Origin: Eledone cirrhosa
Taxonomy: Eukaryota; Mollusca; Cephalopoda; Octopoda; Eledonidae
DNA length: 64,000 nt
NCBI GenBank assembly: GCA_964016885.1
Contig: OZ024759.1
Span: forward strand, 6,214,933 to 6,278,932
Direction: 5' to 3'
Shown: piece by piece, positions 48,301 through 61,064 of the stretch
Numbering within the stretch: the first letter of the stretch is position 1
How the letters are laid out: each line of letters starts with the position of its first letter
The notes under the pieces: model-generated
The model's database searches: none
What the model saw: only the letters and a program-made list of their open reading frames with translations
Told to the model about the DNA's origin: nothing
Made by a program: the position numbers and the translations under genes

Positions 48301-49960
48301 CTGTGAGTGGCTGTGTGGCTGTGTGACTGTATGGCTGTGTGGCTGTGTGTGGCTGTGTGTGGCTGTGTGGCTGTGTGTGGCTGTGTGTGGCTATGTGGCT
48401 GTGTGTGGCTGTGTGTGGCTGTGTGTGGCTGTGTGTGGCTGTGTGGCTGTGTGTGGCTGTGTGTGGCTGTGTGTGGCTGTGTGTGGCTATGTGGCTGTGT
48501 GTGGCTGTGTGTGGCTGTGTGTGGCTGTGTGTGGCTGTGTGGCTGTGTGGCTGTGTGTGGCTGTGTGTGGCTGTGTGGCTGTGTGGCTGTGTGTGGCTGT
48601 GTGTGGCTATGTGTGGCTGTGTGTGGCTGTGTGTGGCTGTGTGTGGCTGTGTGGCTGTGTGTGGCTGTGTGTGGCTATGTGGCTGTGTGTGGCTATGTGT
48701 GGCTGTGTGTGGCTGTGTGTGGCTGTGTGGCTGTGTGGCTGTGTGTGGCTGTGTGTGGCTGTGTGTGGCTATGTGTGGCTGTGTGTGGCTGTGTGTGGCT
48801 GTGTGTGGCTGTGTGTGGCTGTGTGTGGCTGTGTGGCTGTGTGTGGCTGTGTGTGGCTATGTGGCTGTGTGTGGCTATGTGTGGCTGTGTGTGGCTGTGT
48901 GTGGCTGTGTGGCTGTGTGGCTGTGTGTGGCTGTGTGTGGCTGTGTGTGGCTGTGTGTGGCTGTGTGTGGCTGTGTGTGGCTATGTGTGGCTGTGCGTGG
49001 CTGTGTGTGGCTGTGTGTGGCTGTGTGGCTGTGTGTGGCTGTGTGTGGCTGTGTGGCTGTGTGTGGCTATGTGTGGCTGTGTGTGGCTGTGTGTGGCTGT
49101 GTGGCTGTGTGGCTGTGTGTGGCTGTGAGTGGCTGTGTGGCTGTGTGACTGTGTGGCTGTGTGGCTGTGTGTGGCTGTGTGTGGCTGTGTGGCTGTGTGT
49201 GGCTGTGTGTGGCTATGTGGCTGTGTGTGGCTGTGTGTGGCTGTGTGTGGCTGTGTGTGGCTGTGTGGCTGTGTGTGGCTGTGTGTGGCTGTGTGTGGCT
49301 GTGTGTGGCTATGTGGCTGTGTGTGGCTGTGTGTGGCTGTGTGTGGCTGTGTGTGGCTGTGTGGCTGTGTGGCTGTGTGTGGCTGTGTGTGGCTGTGTGG
49401 CTGTGTGGCTGTGTGTGGCTGTGTGTGGCTATGTGTGGCTGTGTGTGGCTGTGTGTGGCTGTGTGTGGCTGTGTGGCTGTGTGTGGCTGTGTGTGGCTAT
49501 GTGGCTGTGTGTGGCTATGTGTGGCTGTGTGTGGCTGTGTGTGGCTGTGTGGCTGTGTGGCTGTGTGTGGCTGTGTGTGGCTGTGTGTGGCTGTGTGTGG
49601 CTATGTGTGGCTGTGTGTGGCTGTGTGTGGCTGTGTGTGGCTGTGTGTGGCTGTGTGTGGCTGTGTGGCTGTGTGTGGCTGTGTGTGGCTATGTGGCTGT
49701 GTGTGGCTATGTGTGGCTGTGTGTGGCTGTGTGTGGCTGTGTGGCTGTGTGGCTGTGTGTGGCTGTGTGTGGCTGTGTGTGGCTGTGTGTGGCTGTGTGT
49801 GGCTGTGTGTGGCTATGTGTGGCTGTGTGTGGCTGTGTGTGGCTGTGTGTGGCTGTGTGGCTGTGTGTGGCTGTGTGTGGCTGTGTGGCTGTGTGTGGCT
49901 ATGTGTGGCTGTGTGTGGCTGTGTGTGGCTGTGTGGCTGTGTGGCTGTGTGTGGCTGTGA
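48301..49960. repeat. Higher-order repeat of about 0.83 kb within the minisatellite
   Basis: The rare string GAGTGGCTGTGTGGCTGTGT followed by GACTGT starts a block at about 48301, recurs at about 49123 (822 bp later), and again at about 49955 (832 bp later). Interior variants (CTATG-type units and the spacing of 8- and 10-bp units) also recur in order between the first two copies, with a GTATGG/GTGTGG difference right after the marker. The third copy diverges within about 80 bp of the marker. Confidence 0.85.
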
Positions 49961-52900
49961 GTGGCTGTGTGGCTGTGTGACTGTGTGGCTGTGTGGCTGT
50001 GTGTGGCTGTGTGTGGCTGTGTGTGGCTGTGTGTGGCTATGTGTGGCTGTGTGTGGCTGTGTGTGGCTGTGTGTGGCTGTGTGTGGCTGTGTGTGGCTAT
50101 GTGTGGCTGTGTGTGGCTGTGTGTGGCTGTGTGTGGCTATGTGGCTGTGTGTGGCTGTGTGTGGCTGTGTGTGGCTGTGTGTGGCTGTGTGGCTGTGTGG
50201 CTGTGTGTGGCTGTGTGTGGCTGTGTGTGGCTGTGTGTGGCTGTGTGTGGCTGTGTGTGGCTGTGTGGCTGTGTGTGGCTGTGTGGCTGTGTGTGGCTGT
50301 GTGTGGCTGTGTGTGGCTGTGTGTGGCTGTGTGGCTGTGTGTGGCTGTGTGTGCCTGTGTGGCTGTGTGTGGCTGTGTGGCTGTGTGGCTGTGTGTGGCT
50401 GTGTGTGGCTGTGTGGCTGTGTGTGGCTGTGTGGCTGTGTGTGGCTGTGTGTGGCTGTGTGTGGCTGTGTGTGGCTGTGTGTGGCTGTGTGTGGCTGTGT
50501 GGCTGTGTGTGGCTGTGTGGCTGTGTGGCTGTGTGTGGCTGTGTGTGGCTGTGTGGCTGTGTGTGGCTGCGTGTGGCTGTGTGTGGCTGTGTGTGGCTGT
50601 GTGGCTGTGTGTGGCTGTGTGTGGCTGTGTGTGGCTGTGTGTGGCTGTGTGTGGCTGTGAGTGGCTGTGTGTGGCTGCGTGTGGCTGTGTGTGGCTGTGT
50701 GTGGCTGTGTGGCTGTGTGTGGCTGTGTGTGGCTGTGTGTGGCTGTGTGGCTGTGTGTGGCTGTGTGGCTGTGTGGCTGTGTGTGGCTGTGTGTGGCTGT
50801 GTGGCTGTGTGTGGCTGTGTGGCTGTGTGTGGCTGTGTGTGGCTGTGTGGCTGTGTGTGGCTGCGTGTGGCTGTGTGTGGCTGTGTGTGGCTGTGTGTGG
50901 CTGTGAGTGGCTGTGTGTGGCTGCGTGTGGCTGTGTGTGGCTGTGTGTGGCTGTGTGGCTGTGTGTGGCTGTGTGTGGCTGTGTGTGGCTGTGTGGCTGT
51001 GTGTGGCTGCGTGTGGCTGTGTGTGGCTGTGTGTGGCTGTGTGGCTGTGTGTAGCTGTGTGTGGCTGTGTGTGGCTGTGTGTGGCTGCGTGTGGCTGTGT
51101 GTGGCTGTGTGTGGCTGTGTGGCTGTGTGTGGCTGTGTGGCTGTGTGGCTGTGTGGCTGTGTGTGGCTGTGTGGCTGTGTGTGTCTGTGTGTGGCTGTGT
51201 GGCTGTGTGTGGCTGTGTGGCTGTGTGTGTCTGTGTGTGGCTGTGTGGCTGTGTGTGGCTGTGTGTGGCTGTGTGTGGCTGTGTGTGGCTGTGTGGCTGT
51301 GTGTGGCTGTGTGTGGCTGTGTGTGGCTGTGTGTGGCTGTGTGGCTGTGTGTGTCTGTGTGTGGCTGTGTGGCTGTGTGTGGCTGTGTGACTGCGTGGCT
51401 GTGTGTGGCTGTGTGGTTGTGTGTGGCTGTGTGTGGCTGTGTGTGGCTGTGTGTGGCTGTGTGGCTGTGTGGCTGTGTGTGGCTGTGTGTGGCTGTGTGT
51501 GGCTGTGTGGCTGTGTGTGGCTGTGTGTGGCTGTGTGTGGCTGTGTGTGGCTGTGTGTGGCTATGTGTGGCTGTGTGTGGCTGTGTGGCTGTGTGTGGCT
51601 GTGTGGCTGTGTGTGGCTATGTATGGCTGTGTGTGGCTGTGTGTGGCTGTGTGGCTGTGTGGCTGTGTGTGGCTGTGTGTGGCTGTGTGTGGCTATGTGG
51701 CTGTGTGTGGCTGTGTGGCTGTGTGTGGCTGTGTGTGGCTGTGTGGCTGTGTGTGGCTGTGTGTGGCTGTGTGGCTGTGTGTGGCTGTGTGGCTGTGTGT
51801 GGCTGTGTGTGGCTGTGTGTGGCTGTGTGGCTGTGTGTGGCTGTGTGGCTGTGTGGCTGTGTGTGGCTGTGTGTGGCTGTGTGGCTGTGTGTGGCTGTGT
51901 GTGGCTGTGTGTGGCTATGTGGCTGTGTGTGGCTGTGTGGCTGTGTGTGGCTGTGTGTGGCTGTGTGTGGCTGTGTGGCTGTGTGTGGCTGTGTGGCTGT
52001 GTGGCTGTGTGTGGCTGTGTGTGGCTGTGTGGCTGTGTGTGGCTGTGTGTGGCTGTGTGTGGCTGTGTGGCTGTGAGTTGCTGTGTGTGGCTGTGTGGCT
52101 GTGAGTGGCTGTGTGTGGCTGTGTGGCTGTGTGTGGCTATGAGTGGCTGTGTGTGGCTGTGTGTGGCTGTGTGTGGCTGGGTGGCTGTGTGTGGCTATGT
52201 GGCTGTGTGTGGCTGTGTGGCTGTGTGTGGCTGTGTGTGGCTGTGTGGCTGTGTGTGGCTGTGTGTGGCTATGTGGCTGTGTGTGGCTGTGTGGCTGTGT
52301 GTGGCTGTGTGTGGCTGTGTGGCTGTGTGTGGCTGTGTGTGGCTGTGTGGCTGTGTGTGGCTGTGTGTGGCTGTGTGGCTGTGTGTGGCTGTGTGTGGCT
52401 GTGTGTGGCTGTGTGGCTGTGAGTGGCTGTGTGTGGCTGTGTGGCTGTGTGTGGCTATGAGTGGCTGTGTGTGGCTGTGTGTGGCTGTGTGTGGCTGGGT
52501 GGCTGTGTGTGGCTGTGTGGCTGTGTGTGGCTGTGTGGCTGTGTGGCTGTGTGTGGCTATGAGTGGCTGTGTGTGGCTGTGTGTGGCTGTGTGGCTGTGT
52601 GTGTGGCTGTGTGTGGCTGTGTGTGGCTGCGTGTGGCTGTGTGTGGCTGTGTGTGGCTGTGTGGCTGTGTGTGGCTGTGTGTGGCTGTGTGGCTGTGTGT
52701 GGCTGTGTGGCTGTGTGTGGCTGTGTGTGGCTGTGTGTGGCTGTGTGGCTGTGTGGCTGTGTGTGGCTATGAGTGGCTGTGTGTGGCTGTGTGTGGCTGT
52801 GTGGCTGTGTGTGGCTGTGTGTGGCTTTGTGTGGCTGTGTGTGGCTGTGTGTGGCTGTGTGGCTGTGTGTGGCTGTGTGTGGCTGTGTGGCTGTGTGTGG

Positions 52901-53869
52901 CTGTGTGTGGCTGTGTGGCTGTGTGTGGCTGTGTGTGGCTGTGTGTGGCTGTGTGGCTGTGAGTGGCTGTGTGTGGCTGTGTGTGGCTATGAGTGGCTGT
53001 GTGTGGCTGTGTGTGGCTGTGTGTGGCTGGGTGGCTGTGTGTGGCTGTGTGGCTGTGTGTGGCTGTGTGTGGCTGTGTGGCTGTGTGTGGCTGTGTGTGG
53101 CTGTGTGTGGCTGTGTGGCTGTGAGTGGCTGTGTGTGGCTGTGTGGCTGTGTGTGGCTGTGTGGCTGTGTGTGGCTGTGTGTGGCTGTGTGGTTGTGTGT
53201 GGCTGTGTGTGGCTGTGTGTGGCTGTGTGGCTGTGTGTGGCTGTGTGTGGCTGTGTGGCTGTGTGTGGCTGTGTGTGGCTGTGTGGCTGTGTGTGGCTGT
53301 GTGTGGCTGTGTGGCTGTGTGTGGCTGTGTGTGGCTGAGTGGCTGTGTGTGGCTGTGTGGCTGTGTGTGGCTGTGTGGCTGTGTGGCTGTGTGTGGCTGT
53401 GTGGCTGTGTGGCTGTGTGTGGCTGTGTGTGGCTGTGTGGCTGTGTGTGGCTGCGTGTGTGTGTGGCTGTGTGGCCGTGTGTGGCTGTGTGACTGTGTGG
53501 CTGTGTGTGGCTGTGTGGCTGTGTGGCTGTGTGGCTGTATGTGGCTGTGTGTGGCTGTGTGCGGCTGTGTGGCTGTGTGGCTGTGTGGCTGTGTGTGGCT
53601 GTGTGTGGCTGTGTGTGGCTATGTGTGGCTGTGTTGCTGTGTGGCTGTGTGTGGCTGTGTGTGGCTGTGTGTGGCTGTGTGTGGCTGTGTGGCTGTGTGT
53701 GGCTGTGTGTGGCTGTGTGTGGCTGTGTGGCTGTGTGGCTGTGTGTGGCTGTGTGTGGCTGTGTGGCTGTGTGGCTGTGTGTGGCTGTGTGTGGCTGTGT
53801 GTGGCTATGTGTGGCTGTGTGTGGCTGTGTGGCTGTGTGTGGCTGTGTGGCTGTGTGTGGCTGTGTGGC

Positions 53870-56105
53870 TGTGAGTGGCTGTGTGTGGCTGTGTGGCTGT
53901 GTGTGGCTGTGTGTGGCTGTGTGTGGCTGTGTGTGGCTGTGTGGCTGTGTGTGGCTGTGTGTGGCTGTGTGTGGCTGTGTGGCTGTGTGACTGTGTGGCT
54001 GTATGTGGCTGTGTGTGGCTGTGTGCGGCTGTGTGTGGCTGTGTGGCTGTGTGTGGCTGTGTGGCTGTGTGTGGCTGTGTGGCTGTGTGTGGCTGTGTGT
54101 GGCTGTGTGTGGCTGTGTGGCTGTGTGGCTGTGTGTGGCTGTGTGTGGCTGTGTGGCTGTGTGGCTGTGTGGCTGTGTGTGGCTGTGTGTGGCTGTGTGT
54201 GGCTGTGTGGCTGTGTGTGGCTGTGTGTGGCTGTGTGGCTGTGTGTGGCTGTGTGTGGCTGTGTGGCTGTGAGTGGCTGTGTGTGGCTGTGTGGCTGTGT
54301 GTGGCTGTGTGTGGCTGTGTGGCTGTGTGTGGCTGTGTGTGGCTGTGTGTGGCTGTGTGGCTGTGAGTGGCTGTGTGTGGCTGTGTGGCTGTGTGTGGCT
54401 GTGTGTGGCTGTGTGGCTGTGTGGCTGTGTGGCTGTGTGGCTGTGTGTGGCTGTGTGTGGCTGTGTGTGGCTGTGTGGCTGTGTGTGGCTGTGTGTGGCT
54501 GTGTGGCTGTGTGTGGCTGTGTGTGGCTGTGTGGCTGTGTGTGGCTGTGTGGCTGTGTGTGGCTGTGTGGCTGTGTGTGGCTGTGTGGCTGTGTGTGGCT
54601 GTGTGTGGTTGTGTGGCTGTGTGTGGCTGTGTGTGGCTGTGTGTGGCTGTGTGTGGCTGTGTGGCTGTGAGTGGCTGTGTGTGGCTGTGTGGCTGTGTGT
54701 GCCTGTGTGGCTGTGTGGCTGTGTGTGGCTGTGTGTGGCTGTGTGTGGCTGTGTGTGGCTGTGTGGCTGTGTGGCTGTGTGTGGCTGTGTGGCTGTGTGT
54801 GGCTGTGTGTGGCTGTGTGGCTGTGTGTGGCTGTGTGTGGCTGTGTGTGGCTGTGTGGCTGTGTGGCTGTGTGTGGCTGTGTGTGGCTGTGTGTGGCTGT
54901 GTGGCTGTGTGTGGCTGTGTGTGGCTGTGTGTGGCTGTGTGACTGCGTGGCTGTGTGTGGCTGTGTGTGGCTGTGTGTGGCTGTGTGTGGCTGTGTGTGG
55001 CTGTGTGGCTGTGTGGCTGTGTGTGGCTGTGTGTGGCTGTGTGTGGCTATGTGTGGCTGTGTGTGGCTGTGTGGCTGTGTGTGGCTGTGTGGCTGTGTGT
55101 GGCTGTGTGGCTGTGAGTGGCTGTGTGTGGCTGTGTGGCTGTGTGTGGCTGTGTGTGGCTGTGTGTGGCTGTGTGTGGCTGTGTGTGGCTGTGTGTGGCT
55201 GTGTGTGGCTGTGTGTGGCTGTGTGGCTGTGTGACTGTGTGGCTGTATGTGGCTGTGTGTGGCTGTGTGCGGCTGTGTGTGGCTGTGTGGCTGTGTGTGG
55301 CTGTGTGGCTGTGTGTGGCTGTGTGGCTGTGTGTGGCTGTGTGTGGCTGTGTGTGGCTGTGTGGCTGTGTGGCTGTGTGTGGCTGTGTGTGGCTGTGTGG
55401 CTGTGTGGCTGTGTGGCTGTGTGTGGCTGTGTGTGGCTGTGTGTGGCTGTGTGGCTGTGTGTGGCTGTGTGTGGCTGTGTGGCTGTGTGTGGCTGTGTGT
55501 GGCTGTGTGGCTGTGAGTGGCTGTGTGTGGCTGTGTGGCTGTGTGTGGCTGTGTGTGGCTGTGTGGCTGTGTGTGGCTGTGTGTGGCTGTGTGTGGCTGT
55601 GTGGCTGTGAGTGGCTGTGTGTGGCTGTGTGGCTGTGTGTGGCTGTGTGTGGCTGTGTGGCTGTGTGGCTGTGTGGCTGTGTGGCTGTGTGTGGCTGTGT
55701 GTGGCTGTGTGTGGCTGTGTGGCTGTGTGTGGCTGTGTGTGGCTGTGTGGCTGTGTGTGGCTGTGTGTGGCTGTGTGGCTGTGTGTGGCTGTGTGGCTGT
55801 GTGTGGCTGTGTGGCTGTGTGTGGCTGTGTGGCTGTGTGTGGCTGTGTGTGGTTGTGTGGCTGTGTGTGGCTGTGTGTGGCTGTGTGTGGCTGTGTGTGG
55901 CTGTGTGGCTGTGAGTGGCTGTGTGTGGCTGTGTGGCTGTGTGTGCCTGTGTGGCTGTGTGGCTGTGTGTGGCTGTGTGTGGCTGTGTGTGGCTGTGTGT
56001 GGCTGTGTGGCTGTGTGGCTGTGTGTGGCTGTGTGGCTGTGTGTGGCTGTGTGTGGCTGTGTGGCTGTGTGTGGCTGTGTGTGGCTGTGTGTGGCTGTGT
56101 GGCTG
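53870..56105. repeat. 1244-bp tandem duplication within the minisatellite
   Basis: Variant units recur with an exact spacing of 1244 bp: 54003 with 55247, 54273 with 55517, 54367 with 55611, 54671 with 55915. The diagnostic run with GTATGTGG, GTGCGG and GTGACTG near 53985-54030 is repeated at 55229-55274. Agreement ends at about 54860/56105. The left limit, near 53870/55115, is offset by about 2 bp. Confidence 0.88.
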
Positions 56106-59100
56106 TGTGTGGCTGTGTGTGGCTGTGTGTGGCTGTGTGGCTGTGTGTGGCTGTGTGTGGCTGTGTGTGGCTGTGTGACTGCGTGGCTGTGTGTGGCTGT
56201 GTGTGGCTGTGTGTGGCTGTGTGTGGCTGTGTGTGGCTGTGTGGCTGTGTGTGGCTGTGTGGCTGTATGTGGCTGTGTGTGGCTGTGTGTGGCTGTGTGT
56301 GGCTGTGTGGCTGTGTGTGGCTGTGTGTGGCTGTGTGGCTGTGTGGCTGTGTGGCTGTGTGTGGCTGTGTGTGGCTGTGTGGCTGTGTGTGGCTGTGTGG
56401 CTGTGTGTGGCTGTGTGTGGCTGTGTGTGGCTGTGTGTGGCTGTGTGGCTGTGAGTGGCTGTGTGTGGCTGTGAGTGGCTGTGTGTGGCTGTGAGTGGCT
56501 GTGTGTGGCTGTGTGTGGCTGTGTGGCTGTGTGTGGCTTTGTGTGGCTGTGTGGCTGTGTGTGGCTGTGTGGCTGTGTGTGGCTGTGTGTGGCTGTGTGT
56601 GGCTGTGTGTGGCTGTGAGTGGCTGTGTGTGGCTGTGTGGCTGTGAGTGTCTGTGTGTGGCTGTGTGTGGCTGTGTGTGGCTGTGAGTGGCTGTGTGTGG
56701 CTGTGTGGCTGTGTGTGGCTGTGTGTGGCTGTGTGGCTGTGTTTGCCTGTGTGTGGCTGTGTGGCTGTGTGTGGCTGTGTGTGGCTGTGTGTGGCTGTGA
56801 GTGGCTGTGTGTGGCTGTGTGGCTGTGTGTGGCTGTGTGTGGCTGTGTGTGGCTGTGTGGCTGTGTGTGGCTGTGTGGCTGTGTGGCTGTGTGTGGCTGT
56901 GTGGCTGTGTGTGGCTTTGTGTGGCTGTGTGGCTGTGTGTGGCTGTGTGGCTGTGTGTGGCTGTGTGTGGCTGTGTGGCTGTGTGTGGCTTTGTGTGGCT
57001 GTGTGGCTGTGTGTGGCTGTGTGGCTGTGTGTGGCTTTGTGTGGCTGTGTGGCTGTGTGTGGCTGTGTGGCTGTGTGTGGCTGTGTGTGGCTGTGTGTGG
57101 CTGTGTGTGGCTGTGTGTGGCTGTGTGGCTGTGTGTGGCTGTGTGTGGCTGTGTGGCTGTGTGGCTGTGTGGCTGTGTGTGGCTGTGTGTGGCTGTGTGG
57201 CTGTGTGGCTGTGTGTGGCTGTGTGGCTGTGTGTGGCTGTGTGTGGCTGTGTGTGGCTGTGTGGCTGTGAGTGGCTGCGTGTTGCTGTGAGTGGCTGTGT
57301 GTGGCTGTGTGGCTGTGTGTGGCTTTGTGTGGCTGTGTGGCTGTGTGTGGCTGTGTGGCTGTGTGTGGCTTTGTGTGGCTGTGTGGCTGTGTGTGGCTGT
57401 GTGGCTGTGTGTGGCTGTGTGTGGCTGTGTGTGGCTGTGTGTGGCTGTGTGTGGCTGTGTGGCTGTGTGTGGCTGTGTGTGGCTGTGTGGCTGTGTTTGC
57501 CTGTGTGTGGCTGTGTGGCTGTGTGTGGCTGTGTGTGGCTGTGTGTGGCTGTGAGTGGCTGTGTGTGGCTGTGTGGCTGTGTGTGGCTGTGTGGCTGTGT
57601 GTGGCTGTGTGTGGCTGTGTGTGGCTGTGTGGCTGTGTGTTTCTGTGTGGCTGTGTGGCTGTGTGGCTGTGTGTGGCTGTGTGGCTGTGTGTGGCTGTGT
57701 GGCTGTGTGTGGCTGTGTGGCTGTGTGGCTGTGTGTGGCTGTGTGGCTGTGTGTGGCTGTGTGGCTGTGTGTGGCTGTGTGTGGCTGTGAGTGGCTGTGT
57801 GTGGCTGTGTGGCTGTGTGTGGCTGTGTGGCTGTGTGTGGCTGTGTGGCTGTGTGTGGCTGTGTGTGGCTGTGTGGCTGTGTGTGGCTGTGTGGCTGTGT
57901 GTGGCTGTGTGGCTGTGTGTGGCTGTGTGGCTGTGTGGCTGTGTGGCTGTGTGTGGCTGTGTGGCTGTGTGGCTGTGTGTGGCTGTGTGGCTGTGTGTGG
58001 CTGTGTGGCTGTGTGTGGCTGTGTGTGGCTGTGAGTGGCTGTGTGTGGCTGTGTGGCTGTGTGTGGCTGTGTGGCTGTGTGTGGCTGTGTGGCTGTGTGG
58101 CTGTGTGTGGCTGTGTGTGGCTGTGTGGCTGTGTGTGGCTGTGTGGCTGTGTGTGGCTGTGTGGCTGTGTGTGGCTGTGTGGCTGTGTGTGGCTGTGTGG
58201 CTGTGTGTGGCTGTGTGGCTGTGTGTGGCTGTGTGTGGCTGTGTGTGGCTGTGTGTGGCTGTGTGGCTGTGAGTGGCTGCGTGTGGCTGTGAGTGGCTGT
58301 GTGTGGCTCTGTGTGACTGTGTGGCTGTGAGTGGCTGCGTGTGGCTGTGAGTGGCTGTGTGTGGCTGTGTGTGGCTGTGTGGCTGTGTGTGGCTGTGTGT
58401 GGCTGTGTGTGGCTTTGTGTGGCTGTGTGGCTGTGTGTGGCTGTGTGGCTGTGTGTGGCTGTGTGGCTGTGTGTGGCTGTGTGTGGCTGTGTGGCTGTGT
58501 GTGGCTGTGTGTGGCTGTGTGTGGCTGTGTGTGGCTGTGTGGCTGTGTGGCTGTGTGTGGCTGTGTGTGGCTGTGTGGCTGTGTGTGGCTGTGTGGCTGT
58601 GTGTGGCTGTGTGTGTGTGTGTGGCTGTGTGGCTGTGTGTGGCTGTGTGGCTGTGTGTGGCTGTGTGTGGCTGTGTGGCTGTGTGGCTGTGTGGCTGTGT
58701 GTGGCTGTGTGTGACTGTGTGTGGCTGTGTGTGGCTGTGTGTGGCTATGTGTGGCTGTGTGTGGCTGTGTGTGGCTGTGTGCGGCTGTGTGTGGCTGTGT
58801 GTGGCTGTGTGGCTGTGTGTGGCTGTGTGTGGCTGTGTGTGGCTGTGTGTGGCTGTGTGTGGCTGTGTGTGGCTGTGTGTGGCTATGTGTGGCTGTGTGT
58901 GGCTGTGTGTGGCTGTGTGTGGCTGTGTGTGGCTGTGTGGCTGTGTGGCTGTGTGGCTGTGTGTGGCTGTGTGTGGCTGTGTGTGGCTGTGTGTGGCTAT
59001 GTGTGGCTGTGTGTGGCTGTGTGTGGCTGTGTGTGGCTGTGTGTGGCTGTGTGTGGCTGTGTGTGGCTGTGTGGCTGTGTGTGGCTGTGTGGCTGTGTGT

Positions 59101-60773
59101 GGCTGTGTGGCTGTGTGTGGCTGTGTGTGGCTGTGTGTGGCTGTGTGTGGCTGTGTGGCTGTGAGTGGCTGCGTGTGGCTGTGAGTGGCTGTGTGTGGCT
59201 GTGTGGCTGTGTGTGGCTTTGTGTGGCTGTGTGGCTGTGTGTGGCTGTGTGGCTGTGTGTGGCTGTGTGGCTGTGTGTGGCTGTGTGTGGCTGTGTGTGG
59301 CTGTGTGTGGCTGTGTGGCTGTGTGGCTGTGTGTGGCTGTGTGTGGCTGTGTGGCTGTGTGTGGCTGTGTGTGGCTGTGTGTGTGTGTGTGGCTGTGTGG
59401 CTGTGTGTGGCTGTGTGGCTGTGTGTGGCTGTGTGTGGCTGTGTGTGGCTGTGTGTGGCTGTGTGGCTGTGTGGCTGTGTGTGGCTGTGTGTGGCTATGT
59501 GGCGGTGTGTGGCTGTGTGGCTGTGTGGCTGTGTGGCTGTGTGTGGCTGTGTGTGGCTGTGTGTGGCTGTGTGTGGCTGTGTGTGGCTATGTGTGGCTGT
59601 GTGTGGCTGTGTGTGGCTGTGTGCGGCTGTGTGTGGCTGTGTGGCTGTGTGGCTGTGTGTGGCTGTGTGGCTGTGTGTGGCTGTGTGGCTGTGTGGCTGT
59701 GTGGCTGTGTGTGGCTGTGTGTGGCTGTGTGTGGCTGTGTGTGGCTGTGTGTGGCTATGTGTGGCTGTGTGTGGCTGTGTGTGGCTGTGTGCGGCTGTGT
59801 GTGGCTGTGTGGCTGTGTGTGGCTGTGTGTGGCTGTGTGGCTGTGTGGCTGTGTGTGGCTGTGTGTGGCTGTGTGTGGCTGTGTGTGGCTGTGTGTGGCT
59901 GTGTGGCTGTGTGGCTGTGTGTGGCTGTGTGGCCGTGTGTGGCTGTGTGGCTGTGTGTGGCTGTGTGTGGCTGTGTGTGGCTGTGTGTGGCTGTGTGCGG
60001 CTGTGTGTGGCTGTGTGGCTGTGTGTGGCTGTGTGTGGCTGTGTGGCTGTGTGGCTGTGTGGCTGTGTGGCTGTGTGTGGCTGTGTGTGGCTGCGTGTGG
60101 CTGTGTGTGGCTGTGTGTGGCTGTGTGTGGCTGTGTGTGGCTGTGTGGCTGTGTGGCTGTGTGGCTGTGTGGCTGTGTGTGGCTGTGTGGCTGTGTGTGG
60201 CTGTGTGTGGCTGTGTGTGGCTGTGTGTGGCTGTGTGCGGCTGTGTGTGGCTGTGTGGCTGTGTGTGGCTGTGTGTGGCTGTGTGGCTGTGTGGCTGTGT
60301 GGCTGTGTGTGGCTGTGTGTGGCTGTGTGTGGCTGTGTGTGGCTGTGTGCGGCTGTGTGTGGCTGTGTGGCTGTGTGTGGCTGTGTGTGGCTGTGTGGCC
60401 GTGTGTGGCTGTGTGGCTGTGTGTGGCTGTGTGTGGCTGTGTGTGGCTGTGTGTGGCTGTGTGTGGCTGTGTGGCCGTGTGTGGCTGTGTGGCTGTGTGT
60501 GGCTGTGTGTGGCTGTGTGTGGCTGTGTGTGGCTGTGTGTGGCTGTGTGCGGCTGTGTGTGGCTGTGTGGCTGTGTGTGGCTGTGTGTGGCTGTGTGGCT
60601 GTGTGTGGCTGTGTGGCTGTGTGTGGCTGTGTGTGGCTGTGTGTGGCTGTGTGTGGCTGTGTGTGGCTGTGTGTGGCTGTGAGTGGCTGTGTGTGGCTGT
60701 GTGGCTGTGTGGCTGTGTGTGGCTGTGTGTGGCTGTGTGGCTGTGTGTGGCTGTGTGGCTGTGTGTGGCTGTG

Positions 60774-61064
60774 TGTGGCTGTGTGGCTCTGTGTGGCTGT
60801 GTGTGGATCTGTGGCTGTGTGTGGCTGTGTGGCTGTGTGGCTGTGTGTGGCTGTGTGTGGCTGTGTGTGGCTGTGTGTGGCTGTGTGGCTGTGTGGCTGT
60901 GTGTGGCTGTGTGGCTCTGTGTGGCTGTGTGTGGATCTGTGGCTGTGTGTGGCTGTGTGGCTGTGTGTGGCTGTGTGTGGCTGTGTGGCTGTGTGGCTGT
61001 GTGTGGCTGTGTGTGGCTGTGTGTGGCTGTGTGTGGCTGTGTGGCTGTGTGTGGCTGTGTGGCT
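60774..61064. repeat. Distant partner of the 44190-44480 minisatellite segment
   Basis: It carries the GGCTCTG/GGATCTG pair at 60785/60805 and again from 60913, in the same context as at 44201. About 60 bp further on it changes into GGCTTTG-containing units absent from the other copy, which marks the right breakpoint. Confidence 0.8.

Noticed and set aside
49961..53338. 1125-codon plus-strand open frame (and others such as 35007-37694, 58341-61454, 42575-44548) with VAVCGCVWLCGC-like repeats
   Set aside because: The 8- and 10-bp units contain no stop codon, so long frames arise automatically in all phases. Starts are mostly GTG, the frames overlap one another throughout, and the composition is dictated by the DNA repeat. 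No promoter, splice context or conserved protein is evident.
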